Of a DNA stretch of 64,000 bases, positions 9,601 through 21,600 are shown piece after piece. Within the stretch, counting starts at the first letter, position 1; the number at the start of each line of letters is the position of its first letter. Made by a program: the position numbers and the translations under genes. Source of the DNA: Archilochus colubris (lineage: Eukaryota; Chordata; Aves; Apodiformes; Trochilidae); the NCBI GenBank assembly GCA_023079485.1, contig CM041086.1:15136401-15200400 (forward strand). The letters run 5' to 3'. The notes below the pieces were generated by a model that did no database searches, had not been told where the DNA came from, and saw only the letters and a program-made list of their open reading frames with translations.

Positions 9601-12600
9601 GCATTTGGTGTGTGTTGCAGTTCTTTGTCCCCTGAGGGTGACCAGAAAGCTGTGCTGCTTGCATTTCCCCACTTGGTTTCAACATTTCTCACTGGTCAAG
9701 GCTTCCTGGGCCTGAGGAATGTCAGGGAACCCCCAAAGATCTGGGGGAGCTTAATGTGGGGAGGGGCAGGAGAAGAAGAAGCTGCTCCCAAAAACTAAGA
9801 GGTGGTGCTGGAGGTGAGGTCCATCATATTCTAGATCAAAAATGCCAAGTTTCAGGCACAGCTTGACACCCAGCCCCACGAGAGGAAAACCTGGTCCCAC
9901 CGGAGAATTTTGATGTTCATATTAGTGGATCATGAGGACCACTCTGTAGGAAACTGGATACATCCAACCAGACATTTACATTAGGTATTCAGAGCTGCAA
10001 AGGAAAAAAGTGTTTATGTTTGTTTAAAAAAAATAAAATAAAATTCAGAAGGCCCAGGGAGGTGTTGTTCACACATCCCAGATCTGTAATGTTGTCCTTG
10101 AACAGACAGCTTTTTGATACTTTTTATATGGATACCTATCTGCTCAGTGACTGGTAATATTTCTCTGTTTGTTGGAGAGGGAGGGAATGGTTTCATGGCC
10201 TAGAAAACAAATGAATTGCTCCAGCCAGTGCAAAAAGCCACTATGGGGGGAGCAAAGCCATAGAAGAAGGCACAGAGGATGTCTATTGAAATAAGAGACT
10301 GGTGGCACTGAGATGACACACACGTCCTGTGCTGACAAGGAGAAGGACATAGGACTTGTAACAGGCAGGTAATTTCAACCTGTCCTCAAACCACTGTCCT
10401 GTAGCTTGGCACAGCTGTGAGGAGCAGCAGCAGTGCTGGCCATCCTACCTGCCAGTATTTATTTTGTGTGAAGTGAGGTGGTTTGCAGTAGTAAAGGGCT
10501 ATTTGCAGATGCCTGCTTGTTGTGAGTCAGTGCAGCTCCATTGAAGTCAATTCTGCACAGCTGTGCCCCAGCTGAAGAGCTATTTTTTATCTCCAGTACT
10601 ATACAAATTGATGAGGGAAGACCACTTGCTCAAAGAAAAAAAGGCAAGTTTCCCACTTTATTTGAGTGACTACTTTCTTCAATCAGAACCCACAGAATCA
10701 CAGGATCAGCTGGGTTGGAAAGGAACCTCTGAGATCACCAAGTCCAACCCTTGATCCACTTCCACCGTGGCTCCCAGACCATGGCACTGAGTGCCACATT
10801 CAGTCTCTTCTTAAAAACTCCAGGGACAGAGAATCCACCACCTCCCTGGGCAGCCCATTCCAATGCCTGATCACCCTCTCTGTAAAGAATCTCTTTGCAG
10901 AAGAAATAACAGAAAATAAAATTTATTTTCTTGAATTTCTTCCTCTGTAAAAAAATTCCTTGTCATCATCTCTAGAACAAGAGTCCAAAACGGACCCTGT
11001 GTTAGAAAATTTATCTTTCCATTTCTTACCACACCTTTTCTTGGAGTGTCTGGTCTGGGAGGACAAACAGAGGTGTAAATTAATGTACCAAAGCAAAAAG
11101 CTGGTAAAGCAGTGTCTGCATGAGGGGCAGTAAGTGCCATCAGAAGCACCCAGCAGCAAGAAGCTGCAGATGGGTGTCTCTGACTGCTGGGGGGATCTGC
11201 CAGAACTTGACCACAACTCCTCACTGCCAGGGTCTTACAAGATAAGAGAATCAAGATGACTTCTCCATTTTTAGCTGAAATTCTGGTCTTTATCAGGAAA
11301 ACAAATGGGAAGTTAGTGGCCACTGAGAAGAAAAAAGTAAAGTAGAATGATGAGAGTTTGCTCGAGTAATAGGAACAGGAGTCCCACAGCACTTGTAAGG
11401 GTGGGTGGGATGCAGAGAGGCTGCTTGGTGAATCCAGCATTGGGTTGGTGACAGCAGAGGACACTGCCAGCCTCGCCTCCAAGAAATCCCCAAGTGCTGT
11501 GTGAGGTCAAGTACTGCTGCTGCTGCTGGGGGGTTTGGGGGAAGTTCCCAAGAAATAGCTATCAAAGAGAAATATGAACTTAATTTTTGTCCATAAGCCT
11601 TGTTATTTCCAAGTGCTTCCTACAAAGCCTCTTGAGCTCTGCCCCCCCCTGAACAGAGCATTATGGCCACTTCTCATACCCAAAATCTGACTTTATTTCA
11701 CCAATATGTGCTGTAGTTTATAGGCTGGGTGGCAACAGGAGTCCCATGTACTGGAGAAAGTTGATGGAGCCTTTTAAGTGGTTCTAGTTGGAAGCTTTGT
11801 ACCCAAGTTTTTCCTGCTGGTATTTCATTTTAAAATCCTGCATACATTTTATCTGGTTTGTGTATTAAGGAAGAGCTCAGTTTTGGGTTAATAAATCCTT
11901 GCATATGGAAGCTCCTGGGCTGCAGACGAGGTGTTCCCTTCTCTCTGAAGTCATCAACAAATTGATCTCAGTGGTAACATAACAGCAGAAAATTTATTTT
12001 AGGGAGGAGTTTCCATCGCTGGCGTTAAACAGTTGTCACTGGCTAAGTGCAAATCAGACCATTTTTCCACCACTTAACCTTCTTTTGGTCGGTTAAGTGG
12101 GATGTTTATTCCCGAGCATTTTCTTCCATATTAACCTTGTTTTTGCAGTTTAAGTGCAATTTTTAACGAGGCAGGCTGACTTCTAAGAAAAAAAGAATTT
12201 CTAAAAAACACAGCTGTTCTTGGCAACCTGTGTATCAGAATGTTAAAGCAGAATAATTTCCCTTGGACTATTTGTTTGGGTGGAGCCGTAATAGCCCTGA
12301 AGCCCCGGCTTAATCTTTTACTACATGTTTTCAGTGCACAGGAATGTCCAGCTATTGCTTTCTGTTCAAAACAGAAACCCTCAAGTTATCAGGTCTTTGC
12401 ATTCAAATATATAAACTTTAAAAATAAAAAAAAAAAAGCTACTTTGAACTAGAGAAGGAAATGTTAATTCGAGTGGTAACTAAACTAGTGATGGAATCAA
12501 ATGGGTATTAGGGAAAAAAGCATTACAAGTAGTGCTTTGGTGAAATGTGTTGTAGCATGAAAACTAGAATATAGATAAACATGTCACTTCTACCAACATT

Positions 12601-15600
12601 GCATGAAAATACTCTGTGTATTGTGCCAATTTGTCACATTTTTAGGGAAAGGGACAAGTTTACTCCTATAGTGTTGCTCAGTAGAGAAGTAGTTGTTTTG
12701 TTTTCTTTCTTGGCCTTTCCATTTGAGTTGGAAATGAATTAGTAATGTGATAAGACAAGAAAAAAAAATGCCATTTGCATGTCAAAACATCACAGCCAGC
12801 CAGATAAAATAGATTTTCATCTCTCTCATTTAATGGTTGAATAAAGTACCTTACTACAGCTTTTTATTTTTTCTTCTTTAAAATACCCTTGACTTGTTTC
12901 AGTTTGTGTTGCATCAGAAAAAAAAAAAAGAAAAAAAAAAAAAAAAAAAGAAAAAAAAACCACAACAAACACATAGCCATGCAAAACTCAGTTTTAAAAC
13001 TGCTGAAACTTGGTATTTGCTAAAAATAAACCAAACATCTAGACTCAGTGGCAGAAAAATACTCCCTTTCTGAGGCTAACTCATTAGTAGCTTTGTAATT
13101 GTTAGAATGAAACAACTATTCTTAGAGATTTTGTTATTCCCTTCCCTTCTGATGCCAAAAACCCCACCTGACCCCTGCAGTCAAAACTGCTTTGTAGCTT
13201 TCCACAAGAGCCTTGAACAGTGCATTTCAGTGATTCATTATCCTCTCCCAGAGAGCATTTTACAAAAAGGCATTAAAGTGTCATTATTGGGATGAATTCA
13301 GAATTACTTTAATGAAGGTGTTAATTGAAATGGAACTGAGATTGGCATCTGCAAGGTTTTGAGTCAGTTTTGACAATGTTTTTTTTTAAAGAGTCGTTTC
13401 TCTGAGCCCTCTTAGTGGCAAATATTATTCATCCTGTGACTCCTAAGTCTCAGGGACTGTGGGTTATGTATTTATATTTCTCTTGGACAGAATAATGGCC
13501 AGAACAGGAGGCTTTCTAAATTTACAACTGTTGTAATCTCAGCAGAGCTCGGAGTTGGTGGACAATCTGTTTTTGCAGAATTGCAAACAGTTTGTAAGGA
13601 GTTCAAGGATTTTACAGTTTTGAAGCCATTTTCTTAAGCTGACATGGAAGTGGTCATGCCAAGGGGAAGCCAAGAGCTCAGAACAAGCCTGAGCTGTGTT
13701 TTACTTGCAGACTTCACAAGCTGGGCAGTGAAGCCCTGAAGTTTACAGAAGGACTGAGTTGATAAAACACTGGGAAAGCTGAATGCCTGTGCCTCCTGTG
13801 AAGCTCCACTCCCAAGATCTGTTGCCTGTTCCACAGAAAAGCCACGGGCACTCCGAGGTGACTGTGCTGATAAAATCCCTCTGTGATGAGAAAAAGCATC
13901 TGAAGAGATGCCAGCTGCATTTCCAGTAGCAATGAAGAAAGAGTTACAGCAGAAGTCATGAAATGCTCACTGCTGTTCCAGCTACCTCATCACTGTTGTT
14001 TACTAATATTTATAGTAGGCTTAAGAAGTTTTATTTTTAATAAGTTCAGCATTTTGAACCCGTCCTAAGAAAATGACTCGAGTTCTCACTGAGGCCTTAG
14101 GTTTAAAAATAAGAAGCACTTAAGTAGCTCAGGGAATTGCTTTTCTGAGATCCTTAGGCATGTTGCTCCTACTGCAATTGGATTTGCAGAATGTTTCCAG
14201 GTACTCCTCTGGCTCTGAGGGTGTTTTTACAGGTCCTCACTGGCTGATTTGCTCTGTAAAACTGGGGGATTTGGACAGTCAGCTGAAGATGGGACTGTTA
14301 CTTCAACTTCACTTGGTGCTTTTTAAAACATTCCCTTTTCACAGATGATTCTGAGCATCAAATCACTCACCCTCGAGCTGTGGATTATCAAAAAAAACCA
14401 TGAAGTGTTTTTGAAAAGTGAGGGAAAACCACCAGATAAATCCCATCATTATTTCAGTATCCTCCCCAACCTCCAGCTCTTGTCCCTGCTGAGCCTGAGA
14501 AATATTCAAGCTGAAACATCCTTTAGCCAAACAAAAAGGTTTGGGGACAGCCTGAGGAACAGGCTCTGACAGTGACACTGCTCTGTGCATCCCTTGGTAC
14601 TGGGTTTGTGGACTGGAAACCTAATAATACTGGCTTGTAAAGGGAAAACTAGAAGCATTTACTAAAGTGTTACTAGACTGCACTGCTTTAACAGTTTTCT
14701 TACAAAAAATATGTTCTTTTTTTCCTTTTTTTTTTTTTTTTTCAAATTCACAACTGAAAGTACTGTTGCTATGTTACTGTAATGGTGTGTAGGCTGCTAA
14801 ATAAATAGAGGGAGTTCAGTCCATGCCAGAAATAGAAAGCCAGGTCAGAGGTGACATTTGGGACATGTTGAGGAAAAAAAAGAAAGAAAAAAAAAAAAAA
14901 AAAGGAAAAACCCCAAAATATTTAGTTATTTCTTTCCTTCCTATCATTCTATTCAGTCTCATTAACCCCAGATTACTTGGAGGGAACTTACAACAGAATC
15001 TTTGGACACAAGAGGAAGTACCAAAAATCAACAGTTCTGGAGTTCTGAATTTAAAAAAAAAACATGTTTTGGGGCTTTGTGTTTTTGCAAGATGAAGTTT
15101 GCAAGGAAACTGGTAAAACTGTGGCACCTCACCCAACTTGGGAATTGAACAGCTACTTTGAAGTATGGAAGGGCATGGGGAACTGCAGAAAATTCACTCT
15201 GCAAAAGTGTGATCAGAAAGAAGAATCTGACAGAGGGAGAAAAAGCCTTGAGAAAATAGAGTCCTGTGAAGCCAGAAACAGGAACTTCGAGTCCATGGGC
15301 CTTTTTTTGGATAGTCTGGCAGGTCACCAAGGTGAGGTGCTTAGGTTCTTGTGTGAGGAGCCCTAGAAACCTGCTTGCACCTCCAGCTGCCTGAACATCT
15401 GGAAACCTGGCTTGGGAGTGTGCACAACTGCCTTGTTTGCACAGCAGGCTCATTTTATCCCCTCTGCTGCCTCCCTATGCTCCTCGTACAAACCTTAGCA
15501 CTTGGAGCTCTCATTTAAGCTCCAGCAGCTAATTCAGTGAATGGTGGGAACTGCAAGCCTCGAATGGGAAAACTGGAGCCAATCCTCCCTCCATCCCTGC

Positions 15601-18600
15601 CAGAGCAGGGAATGAGCACCGCAGCCTCCGTATTTGCAGGCAGCAGCCTCTGACTTTATTTCCACAATGTTACTGCAGATGCTGGATGCTCTGGGCTGTG
15701 TTCCCCCAGCCACAAAGCTCCTTTCCCCCCCTCACCCCCTTGCAGGCATCACTGTGGGTGTTCACAGCACCCTGGAGCTCTGGTCCTGCCTTGCCCTTGG
15801 CCCTGCTGCTCTCAGCAGCTGTGAGCTCTCAGCCCTTCTCACTGGCAGGAGGTGGGACACAAGGACCAAGCTCCCTTTTGTGCAAGTTTATTTAGCAGAT
15901 TTGTGATTCGCCCAGATTTTTTCCTTAAATATGTGTGTTTTCATATAAACAAGTGACTGATGTGACTGGGAATGAGGCATCTCATTTCTTTGTGAATTAG
16001 GGAAGAAGCTGACAGCCATAACCTCAACCATTTCAGGGCATGCGATCCCATTAGAGATTTCTTTGTGGTATTTTTGTAGTTTCACAAATCTGTTGCTTTC
16101 CTACAAAGAATGTAAATGTGCCCTCTACCCAAGAGACCTTTGGATCTGAGGCATTCCAGAAAATCCCACATTTGCCATGAAGTTTATAGAGCAGGGTTAA
16201 ATTAGAGAGTACAACAAGAGCCAGTGATACTCAGTGCACTTATTCTTGTTCCTAAATAGCAGGGGCTTTTTAAATTTTCTTTGTTTTTGTTAGCACTCCT
16301 TGAATGGAGGGCTGGCATTTGAATGGCTAGTAGTGTTTCCTAACAGGATGGATCTGAATAGCTGGTTTTATAAGAACCTTTCCTAATTTTCAGCCACAAG
16401 CCAACCCCTGGTGCCTTAGACCTTGATTTGTGTCCATAGAATATCTGAGGTTCTGTGTCAGAAGATGAATGAGTAGTTTAGGATCTATCAGGATTGTTTA
16501 TTTACTTACACTGGGAGTTTGCTGCTGCAGCTGGAGACATCTCTTGTTTTCTAGCACAACCAGAATTTAGCATCAGACTGAAGGAAGGGTTGTTAGAGGC
16601 TTTCATGTCACCTGTGGAGTTCAAACCTTCATTTAGGCTCTGTCAAATCCCTTATCCTTGCCAGAGACTGCATTTATCTCAGACCCTAAAGAGCAGTTAT
16701 TATGATTTATTTGTCTTTGGAGTGACTAAGGCTTTACCAGGCATTTCCTACACAGAAATCTCCAGCCAGGAGAAGTGCAACCTCCCCCCTGTTCTTTCCA
16801 GGGCTTTGTTGCCCATGCTCAGCAAATCACCCACTTTTAACCACCAGCAGCATTGCTGAATGTAAGGGAGGAAGAATTATTTCCTCTGCAGTTGTGTTAC
16901 GTTATCCTTCTAAAGGACCTGTTTGTTTTTCATTCTATTTCCAGGTCCTTTGTGCTTGAAATGATCTTAATAAACTTTTTAAGTAGATTTGTGAAGTTTG
17001 TAAGTAAACTTGGTTTGCTGGCTGGTAAATTAAAGCTGTTTACCCATTGGAGTAACATTCTAAGTTGGCTGCTCCTTGATGGGGTGAAAAACCTGATGGT
17101 TAAAACCAAATGAAATTATGTCACGGCAGAAGATGGCAGACAGGGCCAGGTTTCAGATAAGGTATAGTTAGCCAGGTGAAGATTAAGCATCTTTGCACGG
17201 CTGCTTTACATCCCTAAGGACTCCCCTCACCATGGCACTTACCTTATGGGGTGGATCAGGGATGCTTTAGGGCAAGTTGTTATTCAAGAACAGGACAAGT
17301 CTGGGAGGTGAGGAGCCAGGGGGAGCTTGTGCAAAGCTGTGCAGTCCTTTCCACAGCCCCGTGATGAAGAGGGATGTCACAGAGATGCACCCCAGTGATA
17401 GATCTCAGGAGCATTTCCAAGTAAAGGATTTGAATGCAGTTTAGCAACCTGAGCTACGTGAAGAGTTCAGATTCTCATGTGCTCAGAACTAACTGTGCAC
17501 CCACAGGCAGGTTTCAGTTTGACTCCTTCCTCAGGTTTACTGGACTTGGAAATGGAACTGGGATCTCTATATGAGCATGCTGTAGATTTTAGTTCAGAGG
17601 TGTTTTGTTATTTTGTGAAGAAATCCTATCTGCCATCCATGCAGAGGCATAAATAATAAGGAGCAGAGGAAAACAGCTCCAAGAGCTTGTACTACTTTTA
17701 TAAGGCCCGGGGTCATTTTGTTGCAGGGCAGATGGTCACTCCTGACTTGCACCCAGGGTTGCTGTGGTCAAGGTGGTCAAGGAAACAGGGTCATATAGAA
17801 TCACTCCAGCTGCAGTTCATGGAGCCAGTTTAGGGTGAAATCTTTTGTGGTTCCTTTCTGGGACTAACAAGGAAAGACACAGGAGCCTGTATAGCAACAG
17901 CAGAAAGTATGGGATGCAGCAGAGCTGAATCTATGCTATCATGGAGGAAACTTTTCCCTTCCAAAATAAAAAGGACAGAAAGGCCATAGTAATCATTGGT
18001 TTTAATAAACTGTTGGGGTTGGGCAGGTCTCCAGTCAAACTGAAAGGTTAGATCTGAAGCTTCTGTTTTTATTTCTAAATTTTCACAAATCTGCTTGGAA
18101 TACCTCTTTCTCTTCTCTGAAAAGATTTCAGATTGTAAGTATTTAGACTCATCAGAAGAAAAACCAGTCCCTGAAGTTAGAAATGGCACCTCATGTTCTC
18201 TAGCAATATAGGAGGTTAAAGAGTTGAGATAATGTGAGCTGTTTCCTGTATGTATTTCTTACTACTAAGAGTAGCACCTTATGACTGGTGATGTCTTCAT
18301 TAAACACTGAACTTCAATATCAGAGTTAAGCTTTGGGCTTTTCTCTTTGCTTTTATATCAATGGGCTGGATGCAGACCAAGCACAGAGCCATGGTCCTCA
18401 GCACCAAGACAGTGGGGAGAGCAAAGCAGACAGGAGGATTTTTGTCTCTGGGTAGAAAGCCCCAGATCCATCATTACCAGATTTCCTGGTAGCTCCAGTG
18501 TAACTGGGAGAGGTGGTATGTGGTATGGGAACAGCATCATACACCAGCTTGTAACTGGAAACTGAGGACAATGAGTGGATAAGAATATGCTAAAATGTAC

Positions 18601-21600
18601 AATTTCACTTTCACACTCCATTTTTCTCAGAAAACTTTCAACTGAAAGAGATTACAGTCAGAATTAGGATGAAATATAAAGACTGAGTTGCGGAGAAATT
18701 GGTAACTTCTTAAAAAGAGTGAACTGTCACTGAAAGATCTCACTTCCTATTTGAGAGATACAGTCTATGCATGGTGTAGCCATTTTCCCTTTGCCTGGCA
18801 TAAGATTTGCAGCACTCTCAGCCAGCAGCAGGCTGAGAACCTAGAGCTATATAATCCAAAAGCAGATGCTGGCTGCTGGCCCCTGGCTGGGGAATTCTCC
18901 TGGTACCATCTTTGAAATGTTGGTCCTGTTTGGTGGGACATTTGTGAGGCAAGTGCAGATGCTGTTTCTTCCCTAGGTAAAGTTATTCTGAAGGGTGAGA
19001 CACAGTGTGAAAGCTGCTGAACACCCATCAGAGCAGCCAGTCCCAGCTGGTGAGGATGGGTGATGTCATGGATCAAGCCAGAGCAGAAAGGTTTCAAATG
19101 GGAGGGTGTAAAACTTGAAAGGCTGCATGGAGGAATGAAAAGTCCCAGTCCTAATGTGAGTACACAGCTCAGCCAGCAGAGGAGTTGCTGTACACCACAC
19201 TCTGTGGGAGAACACGAGAGTAATGGGGAGGTTCCATGTAGAAACATAGCCCTGCCCTGCTCACTGTATGGGGTAACATCAGATGCCACATTCCTTGCCC
19301 CACCTGGGCCCTCTGTCCCTTATTAGAGCACTTTGTTGGCTTCCACACTGAGCTTTCCACAGCAGTATTTCATTACATCAATTTCCTCCCCTATGCTTTG
19401 CCTTCCCTCTCCAAACTGAGCAAGAGCCATCCCCAGTGGTCCTTGCCAGGGCCACTAACACGAAGGTTACATTGCTAAGGTTCTCCTCCTGCCCCAGGCT
19501 GCATCACTCAGGCTGAGCTGACACATGTCTGGAGATGGAGAACCTCCCTCTTTGGGCAGTAGAACAGCCTCACTGGGGTGGTTTTGATTGATTTCCTGCA
19601 ATTCCAGTTCCTCCAGCAGTGAAGTTGGGTGGCCAAAGAGATTTCATGTGCATCCTATGTTACTCCCACCTTCCCTAACAACTGCAGCCCTTGGGGAATT
19701 TTAGGGAAGAACTTAAAATCCATTCTTTGTTTAAGAACTGACCAATTTGCACCTGTCTTTCTCCAGAAAGTTTCACTGCCTACTGTTTGTGAGACTTTAT
19801 GGCTTTATTTACAAATCACCTCTGCACTCATCACTAGATCCTGGAAAAAGCATCTTTGCCACTAGTGTGTTAGAGCAGCCATTGCCACCTCACTGTCACC
19901 TTGCTCTGCCACTCAGCATTATGCTGTTAGGAGCTTTTATCTTTTCCAGTGGTTTTCTAGCAAACTTAATCCAAAGCAATGGATTCATATGGGAAATTGC
20001 AATAACCTGTGTTTGGTGATATAGCAGAAATCTGTCTCACTAAACAGTTTACATTTATGATGAAGTAACTACCACAAAATTGTTTCAATAAGCTCCATTT
20101 CCAGGGCAGTCTACAGAAAAATCACACAGGTGTATAATAATGCATGAATTCAAACAACTGTAATTATGCTGATAAAAATCTCAGATGTTCTTGGGATGAG
20201 TGACATCTTTTTCCTTTATGTTAAACTGCTTTTGAAGCAATATAAACTGAACTGGGAACAATGTTCTTTTTTTCTACTATTAGCATGTTCCCATGGCATA
20301 CTTACACCAGCAGATACACAGCAGCTCAGCTATGGTAGTAAAACTGCAATAAGCCCTCAAATTCAAGTGTTGGTAATCCCTGCTTTCCCACACACCAGCT
20401 TGTCAGGTGCCTTTTGTCATCTTGCACTCTTAAAAACAAAGTTTAGGTTTTGTGTCTCCTTTGCCTTTGCTTAAATTGCAAAGAGATTCTTTAATCCTTC
20501 CTACTTTTCTTATGGTCCCCTCGAGCCAGCACAGGCTACATGAGCATGGAGCTCATCCAAGGGTAAACTCTTATTTTCCTTGTGGGTTGGGAAGTGATTG
20601 GCACAACAGTGATTCTGTGAGCCCCCAGTGAAGGTTGTTTGGACCAGGTAAGAGGCTGGGATACATGGTTGAGGATATTTCACTATTGGACCTTTAAAGT
20701 GTGATTAGCAAAGACAATGTTCTGATCTTCTGTAGTTACATTCTGGATGTACAACAGCCAAACAACAACAACAAAAATCCAGGTCGTTATTCACTGTCTG
20801 TAAAATAAAAGTCTCTGAAGTGTCTCTCAGCATAAGGACTGTTGGTCAAAGTGGAGAGTTTTATGTTAGTACAGGAAAAATTAAACATCATCATTGTCTT
20901 ACTGTAAAGAAACAGAAGGATGTGAAAACTATGTTATGCTGGCTCACATTTCTTCTACATTAATTTTTTGAGCTTTGTACATGCTTATAGTAAAACAATT
21001 AAATAGGAAACAGTGATTTTTACATGACTTTTTCTTTCATAACACACTTGTGCAATTGAGTAGTCAGAATCCAATAATCAAGTCATGTTTTTTACATGCT
21101 TGAACATTTGTAGCCATGTGGGGAATTGCATGCTACCTATGATCAGTGAATTGACTGAGAGAGGAAGCCACCTCCAAGGAAACTAAAATTAGTTTTCTGT
21201 GCTTGGCTAAGTTGACTCTTGCCAGGAAAAAAAAAACACCAAGAGGACCCAAAAAATCTTGTTTGTCACCATTCCTCCTTGGAGATGGTGTCAGTCAGCA
21301 TCAGGGATATTGGTCAGCATCAGGTCCTTAATGCTGCTTTCAGAACTCAGTCCACAGCTTGTCCAGGGAATGTCCTCACACAGGAATGGTGGCAACAGGC
21401 CTGACCTGTTCCTCATAGAGACACTTGAGAAGCCTCCAGAGAAGCAAAGAGAAATACCTAAATACTGGACAAAACCTTAACCTTTAGTAAGAAGATACTG
21501 TAGGAAGCAGTTACTGCTTCTGACAAGTGCAGGTGCCCTTTCTGCCTGTAGCACTTCCAATTGCAGTGTAGGAACTTGAACCACTTTGGCTGAAAGGAGC

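Noticed and set aside
12919..12959. Poly(A) tract as the tail of a processed pseudogene
   Set aside because: No reading frame or known gene body on its 5' side and no target-site duplication seen. The same holds for the A or T tracts at 7303, 14874, 34147, 40306 and 48524.
16912..16951. MicroRNA precursor
   Set aside because: The stem is only 10 bp and does not extend outward. A precursor needs a stem of about 30 bp.
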